Shown piece by piece: positions 6,947 to 14,586 of a DNA stretch of 18,195 bases. A program made the position numbers and the translations under genes. Source of the stretch: an uncultured Eggerthellaceae bacterium (GTDB lineage: Bacteria; Actinomycetota; Coriobacteriia; Coriobacteriales; Eggerthellaceae); NCBI GenBank assembly GCA_934617065.1, contig CAKTTY010000010.1, forward strand, positions 1 through 18,195. Reading direction: 5' to 3'. The notes beneath the pieces were generated by a model that made no database searches, was not told the origin of the DNA, and was given only the letters and a program-made list of their open reading frames with translations. Position 1 is the first letter of the stretch. Each line of letters opens with the position of its first letter.

Positions 6947-8435
6947 GGCTGGTCCAGTCTTTGCCAACTACCACTTGGATATTGGTCGAGAGGTTGTAAT
7001 ACACGCCTGCAGCAACAGCGCGTCCTGTTCCAAGATCCTGGACGATAGCCTCGGCGGCAAGCTTGTCGTCGTCGGAGCGGTAGATTACCAAGGTTTCGTC
7101 GTACACGAACGATTCTGCGTTACCCGTATCTTTGATGGTATAGCCAGCATTGGTAAGAATCTGAGCCGCCTGCGCACTGTAACCATCAGCGCCTGCGCCA
7201 TTCAGAACCACAATGGAAACCGAGCTCTTGTTAACACCGCTGGTATCTACGGAGGTATCCATGTTCTGGCCGCTCTTAAACTGATCGCAAATCTGAGAGA
7301 ACGAAGAAGAGGCTACCGACCAGGAAACCTTGTCGCCCGAAACGGACTGACTTCCCGGCACCGTATTCGAATAGAACGTTGCATTCGGGAACAACGAGGC
7401 AATCTTGCCGATTTCGTCGTAGCTCATATCCGTTTTAATCTTGCCAGCGATATCGTCTGCGCTCATGGCGAAATCGAGACCGCCCTTGTCTTCAAGAGCC
7501 TGCACGAACGCAGTAAATACCTGATTTTGAACATTGGCACGCTGGCCGTATCCGTCGGTGTAGTTTTTGGCACTTACATAAACGAGTGCCTGCTCTCCGT
7601 TTAAGGTCTGCTGACCGGGGTCGAGCACTGCAGTTCCCACCGTTGGATCATCGACATATTGCTCCACGTTAACGTTTAACCCGCCAAGGGAATCAATAAG
7701 CGAGGCAAAGTCTTCGCCCGTAATCCTTACATAGTGATTGATGTCCTGGCCAATAAGCGAAGAGACCTGCTTTACCAGTTCGCCCTCATCCTTGATATGG
7801 GGAGCATCTCGCAGCATAGTCCCCTTGGAGTCGGCATCGGAATAGGTGACGGCAATATTGCTGGGTATATTCAACAATGAAACCGTGTTGTTCTGGTAAT
7901 CCACGCGCAAAACAGCCAAGTAGCTGGCGCACTCGTTTTCGCCGCTTCCGTTAAGGCCAGCAAGCAGCGTATAAGTGGGCTCATCGTTCTTTGCCGAAAC
8001 GAGCGCGCTGGATACGCTGCTGTCGTCAAGCGCCATCGAGGAAGAAAGCGAATTGCGATAGGCGCATGTACCGAGATTCAGCGCGATGACCACAATCAGG
8101 ATGATGCCGATGATCAACGTGATGCGGCTTACATTGTCGCGGTGGCGCATAAAGCTTTCGGTTCGCGACTGACCCACTTTTCGACGCGACGTGCGTTCAT
8201 CAACCGAGCGCGATTGGATATGGATCTGACGCACTTCGCCAGTTCGGCGGCTCGGCACCGCTGAGGTACGAGAACGGCGCGAATGGGCAGAGGCTCGGCG
8301 TTGAGGCTGAGGCCCGCGAGAACCTGACGCGTGAGATCCAATTACCGACGAAGACCAGTCGGCTTTATTTCGAGACGAGGAACGGCGACGGCCCGAGCTG
8401 CCACCATGCATTCCCTTGTTGTTCCTTATTGCCAT
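6939..8435 (-). CDS. LCP (LytR-CpsA-Psr) family protein with LytR_C domain and degenerate active site
   Basis: The 498-aa product has an Arg/Ser-rich cytoplasmic N-terminus (1-100) and one transmembrane helix (about 104-121, ITLIIGIILIVVIALN). An extracellular LCP domain (about 153-315) and a C-terminal LytR_C domain (about 405-495, from VSIVVLNGAGADGYSA) follow. LCP enzymes transfer undecaprenyl-linked glycopolymers onto peptidoglycan. The fold is recognisable from SLIDSLGGLNVNVEQYV, LDPGQQTLNGEQALVYV and GYGQRANVQNQVF. However, the substrate-binding residues are changed: the usual IPRD is IPSN (190-193), the usual YVRxR is YVSAK (286-290), and GDxGRxxRQ is DGYGQRANVQNQ. It may therefore be non-catalytic or act on another substrate. 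GGTAGGTG precedes the ATG. It starts nine bases after the murA stop. Confidence 0.82.
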   Translation of the reverse strand: MAIRNNKGMHGGSSGRRRSSSRNKADWSSSVIGSHASGSRGPQPQRRASAHSRRSRTSAVPSRRTGEVRQIHIQSRSVDERTSRRKVGQSRTESFMRHRDNVSRITLIIGIILIVVIALNLGTCAYRNSLSSSMALDDSSVSSALVSAKNDEPTYTLLAGLNGSGENECASYLAVLRVDYQNNTVSLLNIPSNIAVTYSDADSKGTMLRDAPHIKDEGELVKQVSSLIGQDINHYVRITGEDFASLIDSLGGLNVNVEQYVDDPTVGTAVLDPGQQTLNGEQALVYVSAKNYTDGYGQRANVQNQVFTAFVQALEDKGGLDFAMSADDIAGKIKTDMSYDEIGKIASLFPNATFYSNTVPGSQSVSGDKVSWSVASSSFSQICDQFKSGQNMDTSVDTSGVNKSSVSIVVLNGAGADGYSAQAAQILTNAGYTIKDTGNAESFVYDETLVIYRSDDDKLAAEAIVQDLGTGRAVAAGVYYNLSTNIQVVVGKDWTSHV

Positions 8436-8444
8436 CGCACCTAC

Positions 8445-9713
8445 CTACAGCGTTTTGCGTTCGACGTTTGCACCGATGGCATGCAGTTTACCAACGTAGT
8501 CTTCGTAGCCGCGATCGATATGGTGAATGTCATGCACAACTGTTTCGCCTTCTGCTGCGAGGCCAGCAATTACCAGAGCGGCACCGCCACGCAAGTCAGG
8601 CGAGGAAACAGGAGCGCCCTCAAGCTTGCTGACGCCTTGGACCAATGCATGATGGCCCTCAACCGCAATACGGGATCCCATACGGTTGAGCTCGCTGGCA
8701 AACATGAAGCGATTTTCGAAGATATTTTCAGAAATGACGGAGTTGCCCTCGGCAAAAGAGGCCAAAAGCATGAACTGAGCCTGAAGATCGGTGGGGAACC
8801 CAGGGTGAGGAAGCGTCTGAATGTCAGTAGCACGGAGAAGCTGGGTACGCGAAACAGTGATGGAATCTTCCGTAGTGGAGATATCGCATCCCATATGCTC
8901 GAGCTTCATAAGCGCCATGCGCAAATAAGACGGATCTATCCCCTGAACAGTAACGGGACCGCCGAGCAGCGCACCCGCTGTTAGGAACGTGCCTGCCTCA
9001 ATGCGGTCGCCCACCGTAGTGTGCTCGCAAGGATGCATCTCGGAGAGAGCAACGCCCTTTACCGTGATGGTAGGCGTACCCGCGCCCTCCACATGAGCGC
9101 CCATGGCATTCAGCATATTGGCGAGGTCGACGATTTCAGGCTCACGCGCAGCATTGTCGATAACTGACGTGCCAGGAGCAACCACGGAAGCCATAAGCAT
9201 GTTTTCAGTAGCGCCAACGCTCGGGAACTCGAGCAATACATCGGCAGAATGCAACCCGTTGGGGGTGGAAGCGTAAAGGTAGCCGTGGCTGTTTTCGAAT
9301 TCAACACCCATAGCCTCGAGCACCTTAAGATGCATATCGATTTTACGGGCACCGATTTTACAGCCGCCCGGCATTGCAACACGTGCGCAACCAAAGCGAC
9401 CCACAAGCGGACCTAGCACAGAGATGCTAGCGCGCATCTTCGAAACAAGTTCATAGGGGGTATCGTGGCCTTCAGCATGCTCGGTATCGATGATGAGCGA
9501 ATGGCCATCCCATTCAACCGTTGCGCCCAAGCTGCGAATTACGTCGTTCATGATCTCGATATCGGAGATATGGGGAATATTGTGGAGTGTGCTCTTGCCT
9601 TGGCCCAACATTGTTGCCGCAATGAGCTTCAACGCGGAGTTCTTAGCACCGCTGATCTGTACCGTACCTGAAACGTTTTCGGTTTCACGCGCAATAATTA
9701 CTTCTTCGGACAT
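8445..9713 (-). CDS. murA: UDP-N-acetylglucosamine 1-carboxyvinyltransferase (MurA)
   Basis: MurA transfers enolpyruvate from PEP to UDP-GlcNAc, the first committed step of peptidoglycan synthesis. The 422-aa length fits. Catalytic features seen are SGAKNSALK with Lys24/Asn25 (Lys22/Asn23 of E. coli) and the PEP/fosfomycin loop MPGGCKIGARKID with Cys118 (Cys115 of E. coli). Asp309 in PGFPTDLQAQ is the general base. The presence of the loop Cys predicts fosfomycin-sensitive chemistry. ATG at 9713 (MSEEVIIARE) is the family-consistent start, although the upstream GATGAG-type sequence is a weak ribosome binding site. It is first in the murA-LCP-folC run on the minus strand, downstream of the tsf terminator. 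I see no convincing promoter in 9714-9808. Confidence 0.95.
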   Translation of the reverse strand: MSEEVIIARETENVSGTVQISGAKNSALKLIAATMLGQGKSTLHNIPHISDIEIMNDVIRSLGATVEWDGHSLIIDTEHAEGHDTPYELVSKMRASISVLGPLVGRFGCARVAMPGGCKIGARKIDMHLKVLEAMGVEFENSHGYLYASTPNGLHSADVLLEFPSVGATENMLMASVVAPGTSVIDNAAREPEIVDLANMLNAMGAHVEGAGTPTITVKGVALSEMHPCEHTTVGDRIEAGTFLTAGALLGGPVTVQGIDPSYLRMALMKLEHMGCDISTTEDSITVSRTQLLRATDIQTLPHPGFPTDLQAQFMLLASFAEGNSVISENIFENRFMFASELNRMGSRIAVEGHHALVQGVSKLEGAPVSSPDLRGGAALVIAGLAAEGETVVHDIHHIDRGYEDYVGKLHAIGANVERKTL

Positions 9714-9804
9714 ATCTCATGCACCCAATCTACTTGATGCGGATTCTTCATACCCATGCCAAATCGAAACAAAGCATGCCTACTCTATTTATAGCCCTAT
9801 TATG

Positions 9805-9856
9805 CAGACAAGCCCTCCCAGAGAAGGGTTTTACCCCAAATCTCTGGAAGGGCTTG
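9805..9856 (-). terminator. terminator downstream of tsf
   Basis: A long hairpin (about 9809-9824 with 9841-9856) has arms CAAGCCCTCCCAGAGA and TCTCTGGAAGGGCTTG, paired except for one mismatch. It lies just after the tsf stop on the minus strand and is followed there by TCTGC, a poor T-tract, so termination may be partial. Confidence 0.65.
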
Positions 9857-9880
9857 CAGAAAAAGCGTTGTTAAGTTCGC

Positions 9881-10750
9881 TTACTCGCCCAGCATGAAGC
9901 GGGTGAAGGAAACGATCTCGATGGTGGTGCCAAGAGCCTTGGCAACCTCAGCCGTGTACTCGTTTACAGACTGATCGGGATTCTTAACGAAAGCCTGCTC
10001 GGTGAGGCAGTTCTCCTTGTAGAACTTCTCCATACGACCGGTAGCGATCTTTTCCTGGATGTTCTCGGGCTTGCCGGACTCTGCAGCCTGTGCCTTGTAG
10101 ATGCTCATCTCGTGCTCAACAACTGCGGGATCTACCGATTCGCGGGTTGCGGATACGGGGCTTGCAGCAGCAACCTGCATAGCAACGTCGCGGCCGTACT
10201 TCTTGAAGTCGTCGTTGGTTGCGAAGGAAGCGTCGCCCAGCTTGAACTCAACCAGAACGCCGATCTTGCCGCCGCCATGAATGTAGGAAGCAACAGCGCC
10301 TTCGGGCTGCTCAGCGAAAGCAAAGCGGGAAAGCTGGATGTTTTCGCCCAGGGTGTGGATAGCGTCGGTTACGACAGCCTCTACGGTTTCGCCTTCAATT
10401 TCGGAAGCCTTGAGAGCCTCGAGGTCGGCAGGCTTGTTAGCGAGGACGGCCTTAGCAATCTTCTCTGCATATGCATGGAACTTTTCGTTCATGCCTACGA
10501 AGTCGGTTTCGCAGTTGAGCTCTACGAGAGCGCCATCATGGCCGCACTCGGAAACGAGAGCCAGAACGGTGCCTTCGTCGGTTGCGCGGCCAGCCTTCTT
10601 GGCAACAGCAGCGAGACCACGGGTGCGGAGCACGTCTACGGCCTTTTCGAGTTCGCCTTCAGCCTCAACCAGAGCCTTCTTGCATTCCATCATGCCAGCG
10701 CCGGTCATCTCGCGGAGTTCCTTAACGAGTGCTGCGGTGATTTCTGCCAT
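9881..10750 (-). CDS. tsf: translation elongation factor Ts
   Basis: EF-Ts is the nucleotide exchange factor that regenerates EF-Tu-GTP. The 289-aa protein starts MAEITAALVKELREMTGAGM, the typical UBA-like N-terminal domain with the TGAGMMECKKAL helix. It carries the conserved core motif ELNCETDFVGMNEKF that inserts into EF-Tu, and the QVAAASPV segment. Helices around EKFYKENCLTEQAFVK come near the C-terminus. ATG at 10750 has GAAAGGA seven bases upstream. The upstream in-frame extension (19 codons) reads through a hairpin and is rejected. It follows rpsB in the usual ribosomal operon order. pyrH and frr, which often come next, are not here; murA follows instead. Confidence 0.97.
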   Translation of the reverse strand: MAEITAALVKELREMTGAGMMECKKALVEAEGELEKAVDVLRTRGLAAVAKKAGRATDEGTVLALVSECGHDGALVELNCETDFVGMNEKFHAYAEKIAKAVLANKPADLEALKASEIEGETVEAVVTDAIHTLGENIQLSRFAFAEQPEGAVASYIHGGGKIGVLVEFKLGDASFATNDDFKKYGRDVAMQVAAASPVSATRESVDPAVVEHEMSIYKAQAAESGKPENIQEKIATGRMEKFYKENCLTEQAFVKNPDQSVNEYTAEVAKALGTTIEIVSFTRFMLGE

Positions 10751-10771
10751 GGTAATTCCTTTCAGATAGAG

Positions 10772-10796
10772 CCCTCGCCCACTAGACGGGCGAGGG
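10772..10796 (-). promoter_or_regulatory. hairpin in the rpsB-tsf intergenic gap
   Basis: The arms CCCTCGCCC (10772-10780) and GGGCGAGGG (10788-10796) pair perfectly with a 7-base loop. No U-tract follows on the minus strand. It is better explained as an attenuator or mRNA processing/stability element between rpsB and tsf than as a full terminator. Confidence 0.6.
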
Positions 10797-10823
10797 AGAA
10801 ATTGCAATGGATTCGTTTAGTGC

Positions 10824-11576
10824 TTATTCAGCAGGGGTTGCCTCTGCAGCAGCTTCAGCTGCAGGCTCTGCGGTCATGTCCTCAACGGTGACAGGAGCGC
10901 CAGTGCCAGCGATAACAGCATCAGCAACGAACTCTGCGAGCAGGCGAACGGAGCGGATTGCGTCGTCGTTTGCGGGGATGCCGAAATCAACGTCGTCGGG
11001 ATCGCAGTTGGTGTCGAGCGTGCCAACAACGGGGATGTTGAGGCGGTGGGACTCGTGGATAGCGATCTGCTCACGGTTGGTGTCGATGATGAAGATCATG
11101 TCAGGGGTCTTCTTCATGTTGCGGATACCGTTGAGGTTGGTCTGCAGCTTAGCGAGTTCCTTCTTCAGCAGGATCTGCTCCTTCTTGGGCAGAAGCTCCA
11201 TGCGGCCGTCAGCTTCCATAGCCTCGAGCTCTTCCATGCGCTGAACGCGAGAGCGGATGGTGGTGAAGTTGGTGAGCATACCGCCGAGCCAACGAGCGTT
11301 TACGTAAGGCATGCCGCAACGGTTAGCAGCTTCAGCAACAGATTCCTGAGCCTGCTTCTTGGTGCCTACGAACAGAACCGTGCCGCCCTTTTCAGCGCAA
11401 CGGGAAACTGCAGTGTAAGCAGCGTCGAGACCGTACATGGTCTCCTTGAGGTCGATGATGTAGATGTCGCCACGGTTGCCGAAGATGAAGGGCTTCATCT
11501 TGGGGTTCCAGCGACGGGTCTGATGACCGAAGTGGGTGCCTGCGTCGAGCAGGGTCTGTACAGTAATCTTGGACAT
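10824..11576 (-). CDS. rpsB: 30S ribosomal protein S2
   Basis: S2 (250 aa) binds the head-body junction of the 30S subunit. The protein opens MSKITVQTLLDAGTHFGHQT, the hallmark N-terminus, followed by RRWNPKMKPFIFGNRGDIYI and LFVGTKKQAQESVAEAA. RWLGGMLTNFTTIRSRV and the conserved IIDTNREQIAIHESHRLNIP and DSN-like DTNCDPDDVDFGIPANDDA follow. The C-terminal tail is an Ala/Glu-rich extension. ATG at 11576 is chosen because GGAGAAAGA lies directly upstream. A longer frame reaching 11663 covers the leader and is not family sequence. It is transcribed with tsf from a promoter at 11689-11716. Confidence 0.97.
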   Translation of the reverse strand: MSKITVQTLLDAGTHFGHQTRRWNPKMKPFIFGNRGDIYIIDLKETMYGLDAAYTAVSRCAEKGGTVLFVGTKKQAQESVAEAANRCGMPYVNARWLGGMLTNFTTIRSRVQRMEELEAMEADGRMELLPKKEQILLKKELAKLQTNLNGIRNMKKTPDMIFIIDTNREQIAIHESHRLNIPVVGTLDTNCDPDDVDFGIPANDDAIRSVRLLAEFVADAVIAGTGAPVTVEDMTAEPAAEAAAEATPAE

Positions 11577-11618
11577 TCTTTCTCCATTCGTTGTGCCTCT
11601 GCGCGAGATCATTCCTTT

Positions 11619-11650
11619 GTTCGCAACCGCCGTGGCGGCCACTAGCGAAC
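11619..11650 (-). promoter_or_regulatory. structured rpsB leader hairpin
   Basis: The ~105-base 5' leader of rpsB contains GTTCGC ... GCGAAC arms (11619-11624 with 11645-11650) enclosing a GC-rich internal stem (CCGCC/GGCGG). S2 is known to autoregulate its own mRNA in several bacteria, so this could be the S2-binding site. That role is an inference from position only. Confidence 0.4.
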
Positions 11651-11688
11651 GCAAGTCCTTCACGCATGTGTATTAAAACAGCCTTTGC

Positions 11689-11716
11689 AGTATAGCAGCC
11701 TTATTAATACGTGCAA
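11689..11716 (-). promoter_or_regulatory. rpsB-tsf promoter
   Basis: On the minus strand, -35 TTGCAC (11711-11716) and -10 TATACT (11689-11694) are spaced by 16 bases. The start site would be near 11682, giving a leader of about 105 bases before the S2 start codon. Confidence 0.75.
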
Positions 11717-11719
11717 CAA

Positions 11720-12048
11720 AATGGAGAAAGAAGACACATTCCTTGCCGAGCGCTTGTAATTTGCGATTAGAGGCGAACTGCCCTGCCGACCGATGGTTCC
11801 ACTTACGTACTCGCCGACGCCCAATCAAGATATCCTAGCCAAGATCTAGTATTACAGTTACGGGAAAGCACCATTCTGCGCGCGTGCCTTCCTTATCCAT
11901 ACCATCGCGCGTTTTCTGCACCAACGGCGCTCGCGCCTTCCGCTCGATGCATACCCGCCCAAGGCTTCTGCGGCCTGGGTCATTTTCCTGTTTCCCGAAT
12001 CCGTTGCCCCGAACCTTTATGGGCAACAGCCCGTAGAAAGAAGACCGT
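11720..12048. other. intergenic stretch without recognisable genes
   Basis: This is the divergent gap between the rpsB promoter and the plus-strand reductase module. I find no family-like coding sequence, tRNA or convincing promoter. A 73-codon minus-strand frame (11835-12056) starts with TTG and matches nothing I know. The promoter of the reductase module must lie here or just upstream, but no good -35/-10 pair is visible; it may need an activator. Confidence 0.5.
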
Positions 12049-12105
12049 ATGGCCAATTACTTCGCGCACCCTGTCACGAATCGAGTAATCAAGGCGCAGT
12101 CATGA
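12049..12105 (+). CDS. 18-aa leader ORF overlapping the activase start
   Basis: The reading frame MANYFAHPVTNRVIKAQS begins at ATG 12049, preceded by AGAAAGAAG five bases upstream, a usable ribosome binding site. Its TGA stop (12103-12105) overlaps the activase ATG (12102-12104) as ATGA. Such an overlap is typical of translational coupling, and the activase itself has only a modest AAGG site. The peptide has no known family. There are no runs of one amino acid and no internal hairpin that would suggest a classical attenuator. The arrangement suggests a short leader peptide that sets translation of the activase. It may alternatively be a chance frame. Confidence 0.45.
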   Translation: MANYFAHPVTNRVIKAQS

Positions 12106-13226
12106 CCTATCGCGTAGGAATAGATATCGGATCCACCGCAACCAAAGCTGCAGTTCTTAAGGACTCTCAGCTTCTCTACACCCTGGTTATCCCAACGGGC
12201 TACAGCTCCGTCGAAGCCGCCAACACCGTGCTGCAAAGGCTTGCCGAAGAAGGGTTTCCGAAAGAAGAATGCGTATACGTAGCTACTGGTTACGGGCGCA
12301 TCTCTGTTCCCTTCGCCGATAAAACCGTAACGGAAATCACCTGCCATGGAAAAGGAGCAGGTTATCTGTTCGGCCCCGATTGCACGGTGATCGACATCGG
12401 CGGACAGGACACGAAATCGATTCTACTGAAAAATGGCAGGGTTCAGGACTTCCGCATGAACGACAAATGCTCGGCGGGAACGGGAAAGTTCCTGGAGGTC
12501 ATGGCGAATCGTTTGGGCCTAACGCAAGATGAGCTTTCCGAACTCGCAAAGAAAGGGGCGCCTACCAGCATCAGCTCCATGTGCACGGTATTCGCTGAGA
12601 GCGAGATCATTAGCCTCATTGGCCAAGGCGCCGCACGAGAAGACATCTGCAACGGAATAGTGGAGAGCGTCGTGGCGAAGGTAAAGCCCTTGGTGTTCAA
12701 GAGTGCTAACAACGAATATGTGCTGACCGGCGGCCTCTGCGATAACGCCTATGTTGCTGAACGCCTTGGAGCGCACCTTGAAGGCAGCATCCTAACCTGC
12801 CCAGAAGCACGGTTCGCCGGTGCCATCGGAGCGGCCTTATGCGTCCCTGAAGACGCCAAGCCCACGCCGAAAACCGCGCCCGCAGCGCCTACCAGCATCA
12901 GCGAAAAAGACATGTCGATGCACGCACAAGGCCTAGCGGCAGGCGCCGCAGCGGGAAGGGCGGCGGCCCAAGCCGCTTCCGAGCAAGCCGAACCCGATTC
13001 TGCCGTGTTTGCGTTTCGCACTACCGGCGACGCACTGGGTTTTGAAAGCTTCTGCAAAGAGCAAGGCCTGCCCGAGCGCCTGATCCCCATCCCCCGCAGC
13101 ATAACCGCAGGATGCGGATACGCCTGGCGAGCACCCCTAGCGGAAAAGCAACGCATCGTAGATGCCGCCCAGAGCCTCGGCGTCCCCTACGAAAGCGTTC
13201 ACGACGTTGCGCTTCCGCATCACTAA
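12102..13226 (+). CDS. yjiL: dehydratase/double-cubane reductase activase (BadF/HgdC family) fused to a DUF3343-like domain
   Basis: Residues 1-250 are an ASKHA ATPase of the 2-hydroxyacyl-CoA dehydratase activator family (HgdC, YjiL, DCCP reductase), which couples ATP hydrolysis to one-electron transfer. Seen are the phosphate-1 motif GIDIGSTATKAAVL (6-19), VIDIGGQDTK (96-105), CSAGTGKFLE (123-132) and the C161 to FAESEII segment. Cys123 and Cys161 match the two cysteines that bridge the homodimer's [4Fe-4S] cluster, and VLTGG (207-211) is the second phosphate motif. Activators are usually about 255-270 aa; this one is 374. After an Ala-rich linker (about 252-298), residues 300-374 read AVFAFRTTGDALGFESF...IPIPRSITAGCGYAW. 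I recognise this as DUF3343 (putative Se/S carrier-like), with its PR and CG motifs. It lies 72 bases upstream of its presumed partner reductase. Confidence 0.88.
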   Translation: MTYRVGIDIGSTATKAAVLKDSQLLYTLVIPTGYSSVEAANTVLQRLAEEGFPKEECVYVATGYGRISVPFADKTVTEITCHGKGAGYLFGPDCTVIDIGGQDTKSILLKNGRVQDFRMNDKCSAGTGKFLEVMANRLGLTQDELSELAKKGAPTSISSMCTVFAESEIISLIGQGAAREDICNGIVESVVAKVKPLVFKSANNEYVLTGGLCDNAYVAERLGAHLEGSILTCPEARFAGAIGAALCVPEDAKPTPKTAPAAPTSISEKDMSMHAQGLAAGAAAGRAAAQAASEQAEPDSAVFAFRTTGDALGFESFCKEQGLPERLIPIPRSITAGCGYAWRAPLAEKQRIVDAAQSLGVPYESVHDVALPHH

Positions 13227-13298
13227 ACAACAAACAATGGACAAAGCAGCCCTGCCGTAGAACGAGCATTCTGCAGCACCCGAAGAAAGGAATCCCCC

Positions 13299-14456
13299 AT
13301 GACTGCACCAATCGACTTGCCCTCAAAATTCGATGAGCTCGACGAGGCCCACCGCAATGGATTCATGGGCGTAAAAGCATTCAAGGAAAATGGTGGCAAG
13401 CTTGTAGGCTATCTATGCTCTTACAGCCCGCTTGAAATCGCCGATGCAGCTGGAGCAAGCGCCGTTGCCCTCTGTGGCATGAACAACGCCTGCGATGCGG
13501 CAGCAGAAGAGCATCTCCCGAAAAACATCTGTCCGCTTATTAAAGGCACCTACGGATTTGCCGTAAGCGAACACTGCCCCTTTACGTACTTTGCCGACCT
13601 GATCATCGGCGAAACCACATGCGACGGCAAAAAGAAGATGTACGAGCTCCTCAACGACATCAAAGACGTCCACGTCATGAACCTTCCGCATGCCCGCAAT
13701 GTCGAATGGGCTCCTCGCGTATGGCGCGAGGAATGCGTTGCTCTCAAGGAAGAACTCGAGCGACGTTACGATATCGAGATCACCAATGAAATGCTGCGCG
13801 ATGCCACCCGTGTACGCAATCGTCTTCGCAAGGGCATCTGCGAGATGTACGAGTTGCAGATGAACGAGCCTCCTGCCATGTGGGGCGTCGAAATGATGAC
13901 CACGCTTGCGCAAAACACCTTCAACTTCGACGTGAACGCTTTTGTCGACAATGTTGAAAAACTCGTCGAGGAGCGCAAGGGCGCTTACGAAGCCGGCGAG
14001 CGCCCAGTGCCCGCAACGGCAAAACGCATCTTGCTTACCGGTTGCCCCTCTAACGGCGTTATCCAGAAAGTTGGCATGAGCGTCGAAAAGAACGGCGGCG
14101 TTATCGTTGCCTTGGACGACTGCGGCGGCGAACGCACGCAGAAAGCCATGGTCGACCCTGAAGCCGAGGACATCATGGGCGCGCTTGCTCAGCGCTACCT
14201 TGACATCAACTGCTCGGTCATGACGCCGAATTCCGGCCGCATGGACAATACCGCAGAGATGTGCCGCAAATACAAGGTAGATGGCGTCATTGACGTGGTG
14301 CTCACCGCCTGTCACACCTTCAACGTGGAAAGCGAGCTTATGCGCCGCAAGATGGACGAGATGGGCATGCCCTATATGAAAATCGAAACCGACTACGCTC
14401 CCAACGACCAGGGCCAGATCGATACCCGTATCGCTGCATTCATCGAAATGCTGTAG
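13299..14456 (+). CDS. yjiM: YjiM-like double-cubane-cluster reductase (2-hydroxyacyl-CoA dehydratase superfamily)
   Basis: The 385-aa protein matches, from memory, E. coli YjiM along its whole length, for example [30 protein letters not shown] [14 protein letters not shown], and the C-terminal ending [10 protein letters not shown]. It belongs to the HgdB/HgdD superfamily and the branch containing DCCP of Carboxydothermus hydrogenoformans. That homodimeric enzyme holds an [8Fe-9S] double-cubane cluster and reduces small molecules using ATP-driven electrons from its activator. Conserved cysteines seen are 40, 59, 78, 93, 108, 249, 275, 305 and 338. Only one subunit gene is present, as for DCCP, and unlike the two-subunit HgdAB or HadBC dehydratases. 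ATG at 13299 has AAAGGA seven bases upstream. Its physiological substrate is unknown, and the cytosolic enzyme would be oxygen-sensitive. Confidence 0.9.
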   Translation: MTAPIDLPSKFDELDEAHRNGFMGVKAFKENGGKLVGYLCSYSPLEIADAAGASAVALCGMNNACDAAAEEHLPKNICPLIKGTYGFAVSEHCPFTYFADLIIGETTCDGKKKMYELLNDIKDVHVMNLPHARNVEWAPRVWREECVALKEELERRYDIEITNEMLRDATRVRNRLRKGICEMYELQMNEPPAMWGVEMMTTLAQNTFNFDVNAFVDNVEKLVEERKGAYEAGERPVPATAKRILLTGCPSNGVIQKVGMSVEKNGGVIVALDDCGGERTQKAMVDPEAEDIMGALAQRYLDINCSVMTPNSGRMDNTAEMCRKYKVDGVIDVVLTACHTFNVESELMRRKMDEMGMPYMKIETDYAPNDQGQIDTRIAAFIEML

Positions 14457-14474
14457 GTCGGTCGGCGGATAGCT

Positions 14475-14491
14475 CCCCCTCTTTGCGGGGG
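14475..14491. terminator. GC-rich hairpin after the reductase gene
   Basis: CCCCC-TCTTTGC-GGGGG forms a short stable hairpin 18 bases after the reductase stop. No T-tract follows. It probably precedes and assists the stronger terminator at 14525-14563, or protects the 3' end of the mRNA. Confidence 0.3.
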
Positions 14492-14524
14492 TGAGTCTTA
14501 GCCGTCAGCCCCGTTCGCGCAAAG

Positions 14525-14563
14525 AAAAAATGCCGAGCCGCTTTTGCGGACTCGGCATTTTTT
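14525..14563. terminator. bidirectional intrinsic terminator
   Basis: The stem TGCCGAG-CCGC / GCGG-a-CTCGGCA with a TTTT loop is flanked by six A on the left and six T on the right. It therefore has a U-tract on both strands. It lies between the convergent reductase and CoA-transferase genes and should terminate both. Confidence 0.9.
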
Positions 14564-14586
14564 GATAGCGAATTGGCTACGCGGCG

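Noticed and set aside
10751..10807. 19-codon N-terminal extension of EF-Ts
   Set aside because: It would translate the intergenic hairpin. The ATG at 10750 has a proper ribosome binding site and the family N-terminus.
11835..12056. 73-codon minus-strand frame in the rpsB-activase gap
   Set aside because: TTG start, no ribosome binding site and no recognisable family. It also overlaps the leader ORF start.
13413..14315. 300-codon antisense frame within the reductase gene
   Set aside because: It lies wholly inside a gene whose other strand matches a known family along its length.
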